Source: Clostridia bacterium
Lineage (GTDB): Bacteria > Bacillota > Clostridia > Oscillospirales > CAG-272
NCBI GenBank assembly: GCA_017503285.1
Contig: JAFVTH010000018.1
Location: 45,919 to 109,918 of the forward strand
DNA: 64,000 nt
Reading direction: 5' to 3'
The notes beneath the pieces are model-generated. The model made no database searches, had not been told where the DNA came from, and saw nothing but the letters and a program-made list of their open reading frames with translations. This document shows, in pieces, positions 31,323 to 39,904 of the stretch (position 1 is the stretch's first letter; each line of letters starts with the position of its first letter). A program made the position numbers and the translations under genes.

Positions 31323-32189
31323 ATGAAAAAGATTATTGCACTCGTACTTGCAACTCTTATGCTTGTTTGCACAGTTGTTGGCTTTACCGGCTGTAACCAA
31401 GACACAATCATTGTTCAAACAAATGCATTCTTCGCACCATTCGAATATTATGAAGGCACAGAAATCGTAGGCGTTGACGTTGAAATTATGGCTATGGTTG
31501 GAGAAAGACTCAACAAGAAGGTTCAGTTTGACAACGTTTCCTTCTCTGCTATTATTGACAACGTTAAGGACGGCACTGTTTGCGATGCCGGTGCTGCCGG
31601 TATTACTATCACAGATTCAAGAAAGGAAAAGGTTGACTTTTCTATTCCTTACTACACATCTGTACAGTATGTAATTATGCCTGTAAACTCCGAGCTTGCT
31701 ACAAAGACCGTTGACGGTGTTGAGTATATGGTTTGGGAGGCTCTTGCAGGAAAGACCATTGGTGTTCAGATGGACACAACCGGTTATATCTACACAGATG
31801 GCGAAATTAACGCAACAGAGGATAACGATTACGGCTATGAGGGTGTGCTCTACGGCACAGGCACAACCTGCACACCATTCAGCACAGCACAGCTCGCTGC
31901 TGACGGTATTACTGCTAACCAAATCGATGCAGTTATTGTTGACGAGCTTCCTGCTCAATATATCGTTTCTAACAACTCCAGCTTCAAGTGTGTTCCTCTC
32001 TACTACTCCGGCGAAACAGATGCTGACGACGCTCCTGTTATGGAGGACTACGCTATTTGCGTAACAAAGGGCAACACAGAGCTTCTTAATGCTATCAATG
32101 CAGTTCTTACAGAGCTTTTGGTTGAAGACGAAAACGGTGTTTCACAAATCGAAAAGATGGTTATGAGACACATGGGTATGGAACAGTAA
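31323..32189 (+). CDS. Amino-acid ABC transporter substrate-binding lipoprotein
   Basis: A 288-residue exported lipoprotein. The signal ends with the lipobox FTGC (Cys at about residue 24), and the mature part is the bacterial solute-binding family 3 fold (two lobes, with FFAPFEYYEG at the start, GVDVEIM and ITDSRKEKVDFSIPYY typical of polar amino-acid binding). It captures the amino acid outside the membrane and passes it to the permease at 32254. It is the first gene of the operon; the hairpin after it may lower expression of the two membrane/ATPase genes, a common way to get excess binding protein. Confidence 0.9.
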   Translation: MKKIIALVLATLMLVCTVVGFTGCNQDTIIVQTNAFFAPFEYYEGTEIVGVDVEIMAMVGERLNKKVQFDNVSFSAIIDNVKDGTVCDAGAAGITITDSRKEKVDFSIPYYTSVQYVIMPVNSELATKTVDGVEYMVWEALAGKTIGVQMDTTGYIYTDGEINATEDNDYGYEGVLYGTGTTCTPFSTAQLAADGITANQIDAVIVDELPAQYIVSNNSSFKCVPLYYSGETDADDAPVMEDYAICVTKGNTELLNAINAVLTELLVEDENGVSQIEKMVMRHMGMEQ

Positions 32190-32202
32190 TAATTTAACCG
32201 AG

Positions 32203-32237
32203 AAAGAGCTGTGCCACTATGCATAGTTCTTTTTCAT
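32203..32237 (+). terminator. Attenuator-like hairpin between binding protein and permease
   Basis: AAAGAGCT and AGTTCTTT pair imperfectly around a short loop, then a T-rich run. Partial termination here would reduce downstream genes. Confidence 0.4.
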
Positions 32238-32253
32238 TGTAAAGGATAAGAAA

Positions 32254-32946
32254 ATGAATTTTTTTCAACAATTAGGTACGCTTTTCTCAACTCCTAGATA
32301 TTGGGAAATGCTTATGAAGGGCTTAGGCACTACACTTATGATATCTGTCTTTGCTGCAATTATAGGACTTGTGCTAGGTACTCTTGTAGCTATGGTTTCT
32401 ATTGCAAAAAAGTCAAGGGCTATGGCTGTGCCAAAGTTCATTTGTAATTTTTATGTAACAATCATCCGCGGCACTCCAATGGCGCTACAGCTATTTATTA
32501 TGGTGTTTGTTATCTTTGCAATAAGGGGCTTCCCACGTGAGCTTACCGCAATTATCGCCTTTGGCATTAACTCCGGTGCATATGTGGCTGAAAATATCCG
32601 TGCAGGCATTTTGTCTGTTGATATCGGTCAAACAGAGGCTTGCCGTGCCCTTGGTCTTTCCTCCACTAAAACAATGACTAAGGTTGTTATTCCACAGGCT
32701 ATTAAGAATGTTATTCCTGCTATCGGTAATGAGCTTATTGCTCTTATCAAGGAAACATCTATTGTTTATATGTTCGGTATTTACGACCTTACAATGGTGG
32801 CAACCATTATTGGTGGCGGTAACGAAATGTCAAGCTATCTTGTGCCAATGTGTGTGGCTGCCCTATTCTACCTTGGCATTGTTTATCTATTGACATTTTT
32901 CATCAGTCTTATAGAAAAGAGGTTGAGAGCAAGTGATAAGCGTTAG
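32254..32946 (+). CDS. Amino-acid ABC transporter permease
   Basis: A 230-residue inner-membrane permease with about five helices. The cytoplasmic EAA loop reads [13 protein letters not shown] then [14 protein letters not shown] (residues about 130-160), which contacts the ATPase. [10 protein letters not shown] is another signature of the HisM/GlnP family. The stop overlaps the ATPase start by 14 bp. It imports a polar amino acid with the neighbours. Confidence 0.92.
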   Translation: MNFFQQLGTLFSTPRYWEMLMKGLGTTLMISVFAAIIGLVLGTLVAMVSIAKKSRAMAVPKFICNFYVTIIRGTPMALQLFIMVFVIFAIRGFPRELTAIIAFGINSGAYVAENIRAGILSVDIGQTEACRALGLSSTKTMTKVVIPQAIKNVIPAIGNELIALIKETSIVYMFGIYDLTMVATIIGGGNEMSSYLVPMCVAALFYLGIVYLLTFFISLIEKRLRASDKR

Positions 32947-33850
32947 AAATATTTATAAAAGCTTTGGCGACCTAAAGGTGCTTAAGGGTGTTTCCACCGA
33001 AATTCAGCAAGGGGAAAGGGTTGTTATTATCGGCCCCTCCGGCAGTGGTAAGTCAACTATGCTCCGTTGTATGAACCTTTTAGAGGAGCCAACCTATGGT
33101 GAGGTTTGGGTTGAAAACAGCCTGCTCACCCCTATTGACCCATATTTGCATTTTGATGTTATTAAGCTTTCAAATACATATAAATCACTTTTTAGTCAGC
33201 TTGTGGCTGAGGGTAAGAGTGAGGACGTGGCTGAAAATGAGGCTATTGCAAAAATCAAGGCTGATGACCTTTTGAAAAAAAACGAGGGCAAGGAATATAA
33301 GCTTGCTATCAAGTCCCTTGAAAAGGAAAACAGAATTGATATAAACCTTGCAAGGCAAAATATGGGTATGGTGTTCCAGCATTTTAACCTATTTAACAAT
33401 CTAACAGTTATTCAAAACCTTATGCTTGCCCCTGTTGAGCTGAAGCTCAAGACTAAGGAGGAGGCTGAGGCTGAAGCAATGAAGCTTCTTAAGAGAATCG
33501 GTCTTGAGGACAAGCGAGATGAGTACCCATCTAAGCTTTCCGGCGGACAGAAGCAAAGAATTGCTATTGTGCGTGCGCTTGCTATGAATCCAAAGGTTAT
33601 GCTCTTTGACGAGCCTACCTCTGCCCTTGACCCGGAAATGGTTGGAGAGGTTTTGGACCTTATTAAGGAGCTTGCTAACGAGGGTATGACAATGGTTATT
33701 GTTACACACGAGATGGGCTTTGCCCGTGAGGTTGGCACACGTGTGCTGTTTATGGACGAGGGCATTATTGCTGAGGAGGGTACACCAAGCCAGCTATTTG
33801 ACAACCCACAAAACGAGCGTACACAAAGATTTTTGAAGGCTGTACTATAA
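32933..33850 (+). CDS. Amino-acid ABC transporter ATP-binding protein with ~65-residue insertion
   Basis: A 305-residue ABC ATPase of the GlnQ/HisP type. Walker [10 protein letters not shown] is at 34-42, the Q-loop MVFQHFNLF at 146-154, the signature LSGGQKQR, Walker [10 protein letters not shown] and the H-loop VTHEM follow. Usual members are 240-250 residues; here about 65 extra residues (about 65-133), Lys/Glu rich and predicted helical, lie between Walker A/strand 3 and the Q-loop, with the rest normal. All catalytic motifs are intact, so the protein is probably active; the insertion could be regulatory or contact the permease. Operon with the two preceding genes. Confidence 0.9.
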   Translation: MISVRNIYKSFGDLKVLKGVSTEIQQGERVVIIGPSGSGKSTMLRCMNLLEEPTYGEVWVENSLLTPIDPYLHFDVIKLSNTYKSLFSQLVAEGKSEDVAENEAIAKIKADDLLKKNEGKEYKLAIKSLEKENRIDINLARQNMGMVFQHFNLFNNLTVIQNLMLAPVELKLKTKEEAEAEAMKLLKRIGLEDKRDEYPSKLSGGQKQRIAIVRALAMNPKVMLFDEPTSALDPEMVGEVLDLIKELANEGMTMVIVTHEMGFAREVGTRVLFMDEGIIAEEGTPSQLFDNPQNERTQRFLKAVL

Positions 33851-33939
33851 TTTTTTTAGTTTTTTTGTCTAAATATAATGACATTTTATACAATATGTGG
33901 TAAAATACTAAGGTAAATTTACTTGAAGGGGGGATATAT

Positions 33940-34401
33940 ATGAAGTACGAAAAATCTTGCGGCACCGTTGTCTTTCGTAAAGCAAGAGGCAAATATGCTG
34001 TGCTTCTTATAAAAAATCGTTATACTGATTTTTGGTCCTTCCCTAAGGGACATGTTGAGGCCGGGGAAAATGAATATCAAACCGCCATCCGTGAAACAAA
34101 GGAAGAAACAGGCATTGATGTGAGAATTGAAAACGGCTTTCGCATGGAGTCCGTTTATCTGATTGGTAAGCGCAAGAACACAGAGAAAAAGGTTGTATAC
34201 TTCACTGCTCTTACAACAAGAGCCTATGTTGTTCCGCAGGCTGAGGAAATTTCCGCCTTCCATTGGTTCTTTGAGGACGAGTTTCCCTATGACCATACCT
34301 TTGACAACGACAAGCTGATTTTTGAGGAGGCTCTTAAGTTTATTAAGGGTCGCTTTGGAGAGGCTACTGAAAATACTACATTTTTCAAAAAACCACACTA
34401 A
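33940..34401 (+). CDS. NUDIX hydrolase, Ap4A-hydrolase-like
   Basis: A 153-residue NUDIX protein of the bis(5'-nucleosyl)-tetraphosphatase group: the box starts GHVEAGENEYQTAIRETKEE at about residue 38, preceded by TDFWSFPKGH. It would hydrolyse Ap4A-like dinucleotides or nucleotide intermediates in the cytoplasm. AAGGGGG precedes the ATG; single gene. Confidence 0.85.
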   Translation: MKYEKSCGTVVFRKARGKYAVLLIKNRYTDFWSFPKGHVEAGENEYQTAIRETKEETGIDVRIENGFRMESVYLIGKRKNTEKKVVYFTALTTRAYVVPQAEEISAFHWFFEDEFPYDHTFDNDKLIFEEALKFIKGRFGEATENTTFFKKPH

Positions 34402-34407
34402 ATAAAA

Positions 34408-34434
34408 AAGCTCCTGCTTACTCTGCAGGAGCTT
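34408..34434. terminator. Terminator of the NUDIX gene and of the convergent membrane-protein gene
   Basis: AAGCTCCTGC and its complement form a 10-bp stem with a 7-nt loop. The minus-strand stop codon of the following gene lies inside the loop. Confidence 0.8.
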
Positions 34435-34960
34435 CTTTATATTCTGCTTTCAAGGTATCAAGCTCTATTTTCTGTAGCTCTATAACCTTATTTATAAATG
34501 ATAGATATTCATCATTTAGGTCAACGGTAATTGCGTCGTAGTAGCCCGTGTTCTTAAATACCATAATGTAGGCATTAGGGTTAAAAAGGTTGTGGGCGTA
34601 TCTGTAAAAGAAGATTTTTTTATATTTTTCGCTAAGGCGTGCTTTTGTGCCATTATCCACCCTTGATAGGCAAACCAAATCTGCCATTGGATAATAGCAA
34701 ACGTAAGAATTGCGCTTGCCTACCGCCTTGTCCACATAAAAATCGTAGCTTTTTTCCTTGGCGTTTAGCACATAGGTATATGTGGTAAGCTCAAAGCTGA
34801 GCAAAAGATAAACTGCCGCCACAAGGCTAACCATTGCAAGCGAAAGATAGAGCCATCTGTACTGTGGGTTGTTTATCATAAGAAACAATACCGTTAGAAA
34901 AAACAGTATTGCATAAAGGATTCTAAGACCCTTGTCGTTGTGCTTTGGAGAATAATTCAT
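34418..34960 (-). CDS. Unknown membrane protein
   Basis: A 180-residue protein with two membrane helices (about residues 14-34 and 38-60) and a cytoplasmic remainder rich in Tyr, Lys and Glu. It contains DFYVDKAVGKRN and YYPMADLVCL, which I do not recognise. Similar two-TM proteins next to rpmF/yceD occur in Clostridia, but no function is known to me. It is downstream of rpmF and separated from it by a terminator. Confidence 0.6.
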   Translation of the reverse strand: MNYSPKHNDKGLRILYAILFFLTVLFLMINNPQYRWLYLSLAMVSLVAAVYLLLSFELTTYTYVLNAKEKSYDFYVDKAVGKRNSYVCYYPMADLVCLSRVDNGTKARLSEKYKKIFFYRYAHNLFNPNAYIMVFKNTGYYDAITVDLNDEYLSFINKVIELQKIELDTLKAEYKEAPAE

Positions 34961-34974
34961 ATAACCTCTCTACG

Positions 34975-34999
34975 AAAAAAGGCTGGTAAAAGCACCAGC
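34975..34999 (-). terminator. Terminator of rpmF
   Basis: On the minus strand GGCTGGT pairs with ACCAGCC and is followed by TTTTTT. Confidence 0.85.
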
Positions 35000-35008
35000 C
35001 TACTTTAC

Positions 35009-35194
35009 TTATGCGTTTTCCTTCTTTACGATCTCTTTGTCGCCGTAATATCCACAAGCGGAGCAAACACGGTGTGTGAGATTGTATTCACCACATTTTG
35101 GGCACTTAACAGTTGAAGGTGCTGTCAATTTGCTGTTTTGGGATCTTCTCAAATTTGTACGAGAATGAGACTGCTTTCTCTTTGGTACTGCCAT
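35009..35194 (-). CDS. rpmF: 50S ribosomal protein L32
   Basis: A 61-residue ribosomal protein with the usual start MAVPKRKQSHSRTNLRRS and the zinc-ribbon cysteines CPKCG (residues about 33-37) and CSACG (48-52). It follows yceD as in most Firmicutes, 60 bp downstream, and ends at a strong terminator. No truncation is seen. Confidence 0.97.
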   Translation of the reverse strand: MAVPKRKQSHSRTNLRRSQNSKLTAPSTVKCPKCGEYNLTHRVCSACGYYGDKEIVKKENA

Positions 35195-35254
35195 TGTGAG
35201 TAACCTCCTTTAGTGATACTGAAATTTTAATCGATAAATATTATACTACAAAAC

Positions 35255-35773
35255 TCAGTCATTTTCAAGTAGTTTTTGTAAAATTGCAAGTCTTGGATCG
35301 ATTTCTTTTTTCTTCGGGCAATCGCACTGACCAAAATTTAGGTTTTTACCGCATTTTGAGCAAAGCCCTGCGCATTCCTCTTTACACAAAAGCTTTGATG
35401 GAAATTCAAGCATTAAATCCTCTACCATTTCATGGTCGATGTCCAAGAGCCCATTTTTAACAACCACATATTCATCACTTTGGTCGTTTTGTAGAGTGCC
35501 TGAAATTGCAACGGTACGATTGAATTCAAGAACGAATGTGCCAAAAACGTCCTCGAGACATCTTGCACAGCGGGACTGATAATCAATTTCGCAGCGCGCG
35601 CAAAGCGCCATATAGCCTGCGTTATCGGTTATATACCCCTTAACCCTTACAGGTGCTGTAAAAGAAACATCATCTGGTGGTATAATACAGTTTTCTTCAC
35701 TTGCCTCAATTTGATAGTCAAAGTCGATCCTCTTGACCTTGCCACTGATAAGCGAGGTTATATCAAGTACCAT
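35255..35773 (-). CDS. yceD: YceD family protein (DUF177)
   Basis: A 172-residue DUF177 protein, upstream of rpmF. Cysteine pairs CARC, CARCLED and CSKCGKNL are present, typical of Firmicute members; the family is linked to 23S rRNA accumulation in plants and some bacteria. The start at 35773 follows GGAGGT; the longer in-frame stretch is leader sequence. It ends with the DPRLAILQKL motif common to the family. Confidence 0.88.
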   Translation of the reverse strand: MVLDITSLISGKVKRIDFDYQIEASEENCIIPPDDVSFTAPVRVKGYITDNAGYMALCARCEIDYQSRCARCLEDVFGTFVLEFNRTVAISGTLQNDQSDEYVVVKNGLLDIDHEMVEDLMLEFPSKLLCKEECAGLCSKCGKNLNFGQCDCPKKKEIDPRLAILQKLLEND

Positions 35774-35913
35774 ATCTCTACCTCCACCTAGCATTTCACA
35801 AATTTATATTATAAATAAAATATGTTGTTTGTCAAGTATTTTTATTAAAAAACTTGCAGTATTTACAATTATGTGATACAATATTTTTAGTTTTTTAGAA
35901 GGGAGCTTTTGTT

Positions 35914-36711
35914 TTGGAGGATATTAAGGATTTTGATAACGAAAAAATCAGCCGGGAAATTGACGACTTTGACGAAAAGGAGCAAAAGCAGGCAAAGGCG
36001 CGCAAAATCATTTCTAATACCTTTTCTGCAATTTTCGGCGTTGCACTTTTGGCTTTTGTTATCTTTCTTATTGTGAGAATCTCCTTTTCTGACCACAAGC
36101 CACTCAACGGTCTTTGGGTTACTGATAGCTTTGTCGAGGCGGTTGTGAACGAGGACGGCACATATGGCGATATTTTCACACACGATACAGAAAGCGCTTT
36201 TATGGATAGTGATGAGGGCTCTGTTTTCCCATATTCATTTATTTATATTCCATCATCCGGCTATATACAGCTTACTGTAAGGTATAACAAGCATCAGCTT
36301 GATAAGGTAAGGGTTCAATGCCCTAATTTTAAGAACGAGAGCGTTTTCTATACTCTTACCGATAAAAATGGGGCTACATACACCCCAAATATTATTGAAT
36401 TTGAGGAAAATGCCAGCTACGGCTACTACAAGGTTGAATTTACCGGCGTTAACTTTGATGCTGACGAGCTAACTATAAATATGTATCTTGACGGCATTGA
36501 ATGGTATAAGGCTGACGACACTACTGCCGCTATTCTAAGGGAAAACAAGGACGCAACCTATAAGTCGGGCGAGGTTTTGATACACGACCATTTTGAGCTT
36601 GTTTACGACGAGGAGAAAAAAGAGGACGTAGAGGTCGTAAAGCAATACGCCCCATACTACCTATCTGAAAACGAGATTAACCAAATAAACGAAAAGAAAA
36701 GTGCTAAATAG
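35914..36711 (+). CDS. Unknown single-TM protein, lipocalin-like extracellular part
   Basis: A 265-residue protein starting at a TTG codon (no ATG is near; GAAGGGAG is 8 bp before). An acidic N-terminus, one membrane helix (about residues 37-58) and an extracellular beta-rich domain starting GLWVTDSF, with a second segment EEKKEDVEVV near the end. The G[LT]W start resembles the two-repeat protein at 28686 (inference). Function unknown. It is adjacent to yceD but divergent. Confidence 0.6.
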   Translation: MEDIKDFDNEKISREIDDFDEKEQKQAKARKIISNTFSAIFGVALLAFVIFLIVRISFSDHKPLNGLWVTDSFVEAVVNEDGTYGDIFTHDTESAFMDSDEGSVFPYSFIYIPSSGYIQLTVRYNKHQLDKVRVQCPNFKNESVFYTLTDKNGATYTPNIIEFEENASYGYYKVEFTGVNFDADELTINMYLDGIEWYKADDTTAAILRENKDATYKSGEVLIHDHFELVYDEEKKEDVEVVKQYAPYYLSENEINQINEKKSAK

Positions 36712-36724
36712 CACTTTTCTTTTT
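36697..36724 (+). terminator. Terminator of the 35914 gene
   Basis: AAAAGTGCTA and TAGCACTTTT form a 10-bp stem overlapping the end of the coding region, then a T-run. Confidence 0.85.
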
Positions 36725-36829
36725 TGTTTGCCTCTGTTTAATTTTTGGCATATTATGATTAGCGAGGGAGCTTTTTGACAATAATAGCATTAGCATAATT
36801 TTGCTAATTCATTTTAGGAGTGATAATTT

Positions 36830-37228
36830 TTGAATAGTATAAGGCGCGGAGATATTTTTTATGCTGATTTAAGCCCTGTGGTTGGCTCTGAGCAGGGTGG
36901 GCTACGCCCTGTTTTGATAGTACAAAACGATGTGGGCAATAAATATAGCCCCACTGTGATTGCTGCCGCCATTACCAGCAAGATGTCTAAGGCGAAGCTA
37001 CCTACACATATTGATGTTACGGCTAAGGATGTTGGTTTACTTAAGGACTCTGTGATTTTGCTTGAGCAAATCAGAACTATTGACAAGGTGCGTCTTAAGG
37101 AGCGCATGGGTCATCTTGACGACTCTACTATGACGCAGGTTAACAGCGCAATCTCTGTTTCATTCGGTCTTGGCGCACAGGGTGAGTATCCACCAAATGC
37201 CCCGGTCATTGGTAATGTGCTTGGATAA
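36830..37228 (+). CDS. mazF: MazF/NdoA-type mRNA interferase toxin, no adjacent antitoxin
   Basis: A 132-residue endoribonuclease that closely follows B. subtilis NdoA/EndoA along its length: [39 protein letters not shown] and [13 protein letters not shown]. The catalytic pair is R26 and T49. It starts at a TTG 8 bp after TTTAGGAG. In B. subtilis the antitoxin gene lies immediately upstream; here the upstream gene is a single-TM protein ending over 100 bp away and no short antitoxin frame is visible, so it is an orphan in this window. A distant antitoxin is possible. Confidence 0.92.
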   Translation: MNSIRRGDIFYADLSPVVGSEQGGLRPVLIVQNDVGNKYSPTVIAAAITSKMSKAKLPTHIDVTAKDVGLLKDSVILLEQIRTIDKVRLKERMGHLDDSTMTQVNSAISVSFGLGAQGEYPPNAPVIGNVLG

Positions 37229-37232
37229 TATT

Positions 37233-37262
37233 AAGCCACTTCAGCAAGGAAGTGGCTTTATT
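37233..37262 (+). terminator. Terminator of mazF
   Basis: AAGCCACTTC and GAAGTGGCTT pair around 6 nt, then TTTATTTATTT. Confidence 0.8.
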
Positions 37263-37339
37263 TATTTGCAGTTTAGGCTTGAAATATATAATAAAAAATG
37301 TTAAAATACCCTTTGGAAATTTATCAAGGAGCATTACTT

Positions 37340-38062
37340 ATGAAGTGGGAAGAAATCTTTGACGTCAGATATCACGACACCAATGCTAACGAAATAGTTG
37401 GTATTTCAAATATTTTCAAATTTATACAGGAAACGGCAATGCGCCAAATGAGGGCATGCAAGCCCTCTTATCAGGACCTTGTTAATGAGGGTAAGGCGCT
37501 TATTCTTAGCAACATCCGTGTGGAGTGCCTGCGCCCTATTTACCCTTATGAAAAAATAACAGTAAATAGCTGGGCGGGAAACAATAACCGTGGCTTTACT
37601 ACACACCGTTCCTATCAGATTTTTAACGGTGATGAGCTAATTTGCGAGGGGCTTTCTGCCTGGGCGCTTGTTTCCACCACTGACAAAAAGCTGCTTAGAA
37701 TTAATGAGGTTGATTTTTCAAATTACGAGGGGGAGGAGCCTCTTACCCTTGAGGGTCCACTACGTGTGCGCATACCAAACGAGGTTAAATTGACCCTTGT
37801 GGGAGAGTATACCGTCAGATACACCGACACAGACCTAAACGGTCATATGAATAATACATACTACCCGGATATGCTTTTCAACTGCCTGCCTAAGTGTCAG
37901 AGCAAGATTGTTAAGTCCTTGGCTATTTCCTATGCTAACGAGGCACTTGTTGGGGACAACCTTAAAATTTATATGGCATTTACCGACGGCAAATATTACA
38001 TGCGCTCTGTTCACGAGGATGGCAGAGTCAACGTTGAGGCTGAGCTTACTGTAGAGGGCTGA
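37340..38062 (+). CDS. Acyl-ACP thioesterase
   Basis: A 240-residue double-hotdog thioesterase (PF01643-like). The first half has ETAMRQM and LSNIRVECLRPIY; the second has the catalytic TDLNGHMNNTYY at about residues 163-174, where Asn/His align with plant FatA/FatB. It should release fatty acids from acyl carrier protein. I take the ATG at 37340 because AAGGAG precedes it. Single gene. Confidence 0.85.
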   Translation: MKWEEIFDVRYHDTNANEIVGISNIFKFIQETAMRQMRACKPSYQDLVNEGKALILSNIRVECLRPIYPYEKITVNSWAGNNNRGFTTHRSYQIFNGDELICEGLSAWALVSTTDKKLLRINEVDFSNYEGEEPLTLEGPLRVRIPNEVKLTLVGEYTVRYTDTDLNGHMNNTYYPDMLFNCLPKCQSKIVKSLAISYANEALVGDNLKIYMAFTDGKYYMRSVHEDGRVNVEAELTVEG

Positions 38063-38083
38063 AAAAATTCCAATTATTTATAA

Positions 38084-38112
38084 TTGACAAAGCGTTTTTT
38101 ATATGTTATTAT
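38084..38112 (+). promoter_or_regulatory. Promoter of the 38144 gene
   Basis: TTGACA at 38084-38089 and TATTAT at 38107-38112, 17-bp spacer. Confidence 0.8.
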
Positions 38113-38143
38113 CTATGTGTAAATAATTTAAAAGGAGTATTTT

Positions 38144-38377
38144 ATGAAAAAGATTATCTGCAAAAAGACTTATGATACAGAGCTTTCAAGCGTTGTACAT
38201 AAGGTTACAAGTGGATTCTTTGGCGATCCTTGTGGTTATGAGGAAACTCTTTATGTTACCGCTGATGGCTTCTATTTCCTTTACACAAACGGCGGATGCG
38301 ACTCTATTTATCCAGAGGAAAGCATTAAGAGAATGTCAAAGGCTGCTGCAACTGAGTGGATTGAAAGCCACAAATAA
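38144..38377 (+). CDS. Small protein of unknown function
   Basis: A 77-residue soluble protein with a hydrophobic beta-rich centre (LYVTADGFYFLYTNGG) and a short acidic/helical end. It has a consensus promoter, AAAAGGAG ribosome binding site, and terminator, so it is clearly expressed as a unit. Three Cys residues (5, 31, 52) are present. I do not recognise a family. Confidence 0.75.
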   Translation: MKKIICKKTYDTELSSVVHKVTSGFFGDPCGYEETLYVTADGFYFLYTNGGCDSIYPEESIKRMSKAAATEWIESHK

Positions 38378-38385
38378 TAAAGGCT

Positions 38386-38412
38386 AAGCGCATTTACCAA
38401 TGCGCTTTTCTT
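38386..38412 (+). terminator. Terminator of the 38144 gene
   Basis: AAGCGCATT and AATGCGCTT pair around 4 nt, followed by TTCTTT. Confidence 0.75.
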
Positions 38413-38428
38413 TACGAAAGGATTTTTT

Positions 38429-39820
38429 ATGGACAATTCAAATAATCAGCCAAGAGAAAAATTAGGCAGCCGCATTGGCTTTATTCTTTTGAGCGCAGGC
38501 TGTGCCATTGGCGTTGGTAATGTGTGGAAGTTCCCTTATGTTACCGGTCAATACGGTGGCGGTATTTTCGTTTTAATCTATCTTGTGTTCCTTGTTATTT
38601 TAGGTATTCCTGTTATGACAATGGAGTTTTCAATGGGTCGTGGCGCAGGTGCCAGCCCTGTAAAAATGCATCAGGTGCTTACCCCAAATAAGCCTGCTTG
38701 GCGCGCCCACGGCTTTGCCTCGCTTGTGGCGAACATTATGCTTATGATGTTTTATACCTCGGTAACGGGCTGGATGCTACAATACTTTGTTTACTCTGTA
38801 AACGGCACCCTTGAGAGTGCAACAACTCCGGATGCCTCCGGTGCTATCTTTAGTGGTATGCTTGCAAACCCGGGCATGCTTATTTTGTTTATGGCAATTG
38901 TTGTTTTGCTTGGCAGCCTTGTTTGTGCCTTTAACATCAGCAAGGGTCTTGAAAAGGTTACAAATGTTATGATGACGGCGCTGCTTGTTCTTATTATAGT
39001 TTTGGCAATCCACAGCTTTACTCTACCGGGTGCCGGCGAGGGTCTTAAGTTCTATCTACTGCCCAGCCTGGAAAACATTGAGAAGGCAGGACTGCTCAAT
39101 GTTATTGTTGCGGCAATGAACCAAGCATTCTTTACACTTAGCCTTGGTATTGGCTCGATGGCTATTTTCGGCAGCTTTATTGACAAAAAGCGCTCCTTGC
39201 TTGGAGAGAGCGTTAACATCACAATTCTTGACACCTTTGTGGCAATTACAGCAGGACTTATTATCTTCCCTGCTTGCTTTACCTACAATATTAACCCCGG
39301 GGAGGGTCCAAACCTGATTTTTGTAACCCTGCCAACTGTATTTGCAAATATGCCCGGCGGTAGGATTTGGGGCTCACTCTTCTTCCTATTTATGGCATTT
39401 GCTGCTCTTTCCACAATCTTTGCAGTTTTCCAAAATATTATTTCCTGCGTGCAGGAGCTTTTCCGCCTAAAGAAATGGGTTGCTTCACTTATTTGCGGTG
39501 TTGGTCTTTTCGTCCTTTCCATTCCTTGCGTGCTTGGCTTTAACCTTTGGGCCGGCTTTGAGCCACTTGGTGCCGGCTCCGGAGTTTTGGACCTTGAGGA
39601 CTATATTGTTAGTAACATTCTTCTGCCTCTTGGCTCTCTTTGCGTGGTGCTTTACTGTAACCACAAGTTTGGCTGGGGCTTTGAGAATTTCAAAAAAGAG
39701 GCTAACCAAGGCAAGGGTCTTAAGGTAAAAAATTGGATGAGAATTTATTTTGCATACATTCTCCCAATTATTATCAGCATTATTCTCGTTTATGGCATTG
39801 TTTCCCCATTTGTGGGCTAA
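38429..39820 (+). CDS. Neurotransmitter:sodium symporter family transporter (NSS/SNF)
   Basis: A 463-residue transporter with about 11-12 helices. Transmembrane helix 1 holds the Na-binding signature GCAIGVGNVWKFPYVTG (residues about 23-39); GGGIF and EFSMGRG follow. LeuT-type members cotransport Na+ with an amino acid or related solute. It has AAAGG before the ATG. No partner genes suggest the substrate, which is probably an amino acid. Confidence 0.9.
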   Translation: MDNSNNQPREKLGSRIGFILLSAGCAIGVGNVWKFPYVTGQYGGGIFVLIYLVFLVILGIPVMTMEFSMGRGAGASPVKMHQVLTPNKPAWRAHGFASLVANIMLMMFYTSVTGWMLQYFVYSVNGTLESATTPDASGAIFSGMLANPGMLILFMAIVVLLGSLVCAFNISKGLEKVTNVMMTALLVLIIVLAIHSFTLPGAGEGLKFYLLPSLENIEKAGLLNVIVAAMNQAFFTLSLGIGSMAIFGSFIDKKRSLLGESVNITILDTFVAITAGLIIFPACFTYNINPGEGPNLIFVTLPTVFANMPGGRIWGSLFFLFMAFAALSTIFAVFQNIISCVQELFRLKKWVASLICGVGLFVLSIPCVLGFNLWAGFEPLGAGSGVLDLEDYIVSNILLPLGSLCVVLYCNHKFGWGFENFKKEANQGKGLKVKNWMRIYFAYILPIIISIILVYGIVSPFVG

Positions 39821-39824
39821 ATTC

Positions 39825-39856
39825 AAAAAGAGGTCAATTATGACCTCTTTTTTTAT
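39825..39856 (+). terminator. Terminator of the NSS transporter gene
   Basis: AAAAAGAGGTCA and TGACCTCTTTTT pair around a 4-nt loop. Confidence 0.9.
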
Positions 39857-39904
39857 TTACAAGACTTGGGCGATGTGGTAAAATAAGGTAAGGGTGGTGA
39901 TACT

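Noticed and set aside
35914-36711. Antitoxin partner of MazF
   Set aside because: It is a 265-residue single-TM protein with a beta-rich outside domain; antitoxins are short and DNA-binding, and the gene ends with its own terminator before mazF.
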